Part shown: positions 5,319 to 6,898 of the stretch, piece by piece
Position numbering within the stretch: position 1 is the first letter of the stretch
Layout of the letters: the number at the start of each line of letters is the position of its first letter
Assembly (NCBI GenBank): GCA_913061025.1
Contig: CAJXUJ010000070.1
Coordinates: 1 to 6,898 of the forward strand
From: an uncultured Actinomycetes bacterium
GTDB lineage: Bacteria > Actinomycetota > Actinomycetes > S36-B12
Length of the DNA: 6,898 nt
Reading direction: 5' to 3'
Made by a program: the position numbers and the translations under genes
The notes under the pieces: generated by a model
The model's database searches: none
What the model was told of the DNA's origin: nothing
Seen by the model: the letters and a program-made list of their open reading frames with translations, nothing else

Positions 5319-6866
5319 ATGACCATCCACCACAGCCCACTACCCGACGTCGTCATTCCGGACGCGACAATCACCGACCACGTCCTGCGCGAGGCCGCGA
5401 GAGTCCCCGACCGCCCCGCCTTGATCGATGGCCCCACCGGGCGCACCTACACCTACGCCCAGTTCGCCGGTGCGGTCAAAGCCTTCGCGGGCGGACTTCA
5501 GGCCAAGGGGCTGGGACCCGGAGACACCATTGCTTTGATGTCACCCAACATCCCCGAGTTCGCGATCATCTTCCACGGCGCCGCGGTTGCGGGAGTCACG
5601 GTCAGCACCATCAACCCGACCTACACCGCCGAGGAAGTCGCGTTCCAACTCAAGGACTCGACCTCGAGCATGCTTATCACGATCGCGCTCTTCGCCGAAA
5701 CTGCTGCGGCCGCAGCGAAGGACGCGGGTGTCGAAGAGATCTACATCATCGGCGATGCACCAGAGGGGATGACACCGTTCACCGCTCTCATGGGTGCCCC
5801 CATCGAACAGGTGCCGGTGAGTATCGACGAGCAAATCGTGGTGCTCCCCTATTCCTCGGGCACCACCGGCTTTCCCAAGGGAGTGATGCTCAGTCATCGC
5901 AACCTGGTCGCCAACCTGGTGCAGTGCGAGGACGCTCTCGAGGTGGAAGACGGTGAAGTAGTTCTCGCCGTCTTGCCGTTCTTCCACATCTACGGCATGC
6001 AGGTCCTGATGAACTTCTTCCTGAGCAAGGGGTCGACAATCGTCACCGTCCCGCGCTTCGATCTCGAACAGAGCCTGGGGTTGATCCAGGAGCACAAGAT
6101 CACTCGTCTGTTCGCGGTGCCACCGATCGTGCTGGCACTTGCCAAGCATCCGCTCGTGGACAACTACGACCTCTCAAGCCTCAAGCAGGTCTTCTCTGGC
6201 GCCGCACCCCTGGGAGCCGAACTCGCGCAGGAAGCCTCACAACGTATTGCGTGCGAGGTAGTCCAGGGCTACGGAATGACCGAGATGAGCCCGGTCTCCC
6301 ATGTCACCCGCATGGGTGGGTTCAAGCCGGGCACCTGCGGAGTAACCGTCGCCAATACCGAGTGCCGCATCGTCGACATCGAGAACGGTGACGATCAAGA
6401 CGTGGGTGGGGTCGGCGAGTTGTGGGTGCGAGGACCGCAGGTGATGAAGGGCTACCTCAACAATCCGGAGGCAACCGCCATCACCATCGACGAGGACGGT
6501 TGGTTACACACCGGCGACGTCGGCTTCATCGACGAGGACGGACACCTCACGATCGTCGATCGCGTGAAGGAACTCATCAAGTTCAAGGGCTTCCAAGTGG
6601 CTCCAGCAGAACTCGAAGCCCTGCTCCTCACCCACCCAGCCGTCGCGGACGCAGCCGTTATCGGCGTGCCGGATGACGAGGCAGGTGAGCGTCCTCGCGC
6701 CTTCATCGTGGTCAAGCCCGGTCAGGACGTGAGTCCGGCAGACATCACTGCGTTCACCGCCGAGCACGTCGCGACGTACAAGGTGGTGCACGACGTCGTC
6801 TTCATCGAGGAAATACCGAAGTCCGCTTCAGGAAAGATCCTCAGGCGGATGCTCCGCGACCAGTAG
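5319..6866 (+). CDS. 4-coumarate-CoA-ligase-like acyl/aryl-CoA synthetase (AMP-forming)
   Basis: ANL-superfamily adenylating enzyme that activates a carboxylic acid with ATP to an acyl-AMP and then to a CoA thioester; 515 residues, the usual length for bacterial 4CL-like ligases, soluble. Motifs in order: phosphate-binding SSGTTGFPKGVML (179-191), PFFHIYGM (220-227), adenine-site GYGMTE (317-322), GELWVRG (366-372, the counterpart of the plant 4CL GEICIRG box), TGD (398-400, ribose-binding Asp), hinge and A8 region DRVKELIKFKGFQV (414-427), and C-terminal PKSASGK (500-506) with catalytic Lys506. All key residues are present, so it should be active. The acid substrate (cinnamate-type, aromatic or medium-chain fatty acid) cannot be read from the sequence. 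The strong terminator before it suggests its own transcript, so a link to betaine metabolism, for example as a carnitine-CoA ligase, is possible but unsupported. Confidence 0.92.
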   Translation: MTIHHSPLPDVVIPDATITDHVLREAARVPDRPALIDGPTGRTYTYAQFAGAVKAFAGGLQAKGLGPGDTIALMSPNIPEFAIIFHGAAVAGVTVSTINPTYTAEEVAFQLKDSTSSMLITIALFAETAAAAAKDAGVEEIYIIGDAPEGMTPFTALMGAPIEQVPVSIDEQIVVLPYSSGTTGFPKGVMLSHRNLVANLVQCEDALEVEDGEVVLAVLPFFHIYGMQVLMNFFLSKGSTIVTVPRFDLEQSLGLIQEHKITRLFAVPPIVLALAKHPLVDNYDLSSLKQVFSGAAPLGAELAQEASQRIACEVVQGYGMTEMSPVSHVTRMGGFKPGTCGVTVANTECRIVDIENGDDQDVGGVGELWVRGPQVMKGYLNNPEATAITIDEDGWLHTGDVGFIDEDGHLTIVDRVKELIKFKGFQVAPAELEALLLTHPAVADAAVIGVPDDEAGERPRAFIVVKPGQDVSPADITAFTAEHVATYKVVHDVVFIEEIPKSASGKILRRMLRDQ

Positions 6867-6876
6867 ACAGCGGGGA

Positions 6877-6893
6877 GTGGGCGCCTGACCCAC
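6877..6893 (+). other. Short inverted repeat after the CoA ligase
   Basis: GTGGG and CCCAC flank a seven-base loop eleven bases after the stop. The window ends five bases later, so whether a T-run follows, making this a terminator, cannot be seen. Confidence 0.25.
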
Positions 6894-6898
6894 GATCG

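Noticed and set aside
5111..5956. Open frame of 281 codons on the plus strand
   Set aside because: Overlaps the binding-protein end, the terminator and the ligase in the wrong frame; Arg/His/Gly-rich low-quality protein.
5541..6149. Open frame of 202 codons on the minus strand
   Set aside because: Antisense to the core of the CoA ligase; rich in Asp, His, Arg and Gly with no recognisable domain, typical of a shadow frame.

Overview
The window looks like a piece of a high-GC (about 60 % G+C by eye) Gram-positive chromosome, most likely from an actinomycete-type bacterium. The reasons are G/C-rich third codon positions, an extracytoplasmic binding protein made as a lipoprotein with an LAAC-GGG lipobox, and GTG start use. 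The genus cannot be told from this sequence alone. All five genes lie on the + strand, and no mobile element, RNA gene or CRISPR array is visible.

Positions 1-5141 hold one tightly packed cluster for quaternary-amine (glycine betaine/choline type) metabolism and uptake. It starts with the C-terminal two thirds of a betaine-aldehyde dehydrogenase of the GbsA/BetB kind, cut by the window edge. A ProV/OpuAA-type ABC ATPase follows with an ATGA stop/start overlap. Next, with a GTGA overlap, comes a 654-residue permease that is a head-to-tail fusion of two ProW-like domains. After a 61-base gap holding a small hairpin and a possible 14-codon reading frame comes a lipoprotein ProX/OpuAC-type substrate-binding protein with an unusual Glu/Ala-rich tether. 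A strong GC-rich hairpin followed by a T-rich stretch at 5159-5199 closes the cluster.

Positions 5142-5318 are a short intergenic region with the terminator, a second weaker hairpin and a small dyad next to the ribosome binding site. Positions 5319-6866 encode a complete 4-coumarate-CoA-ligase-like acyl/aryl-CoA synthetase, probably a separate transcription unit.

Working model: the binding protein captures a methylated amine such as choline or glycine betaine outside the membrane, the fused permease and ATPase import it, and the dehydrogenase oxidises betaine aldehyde to glycine betaine. This would serve osmoprotection or carbon and nitrogen supply. Substrate assignment is inference from family and neighbourhood. 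No radically new system is evident. The most distinctive points are the fused permease, the shortened sensor region of the ATPase, the acidic tether, and the intercistronic structure before the binding-protein gene.
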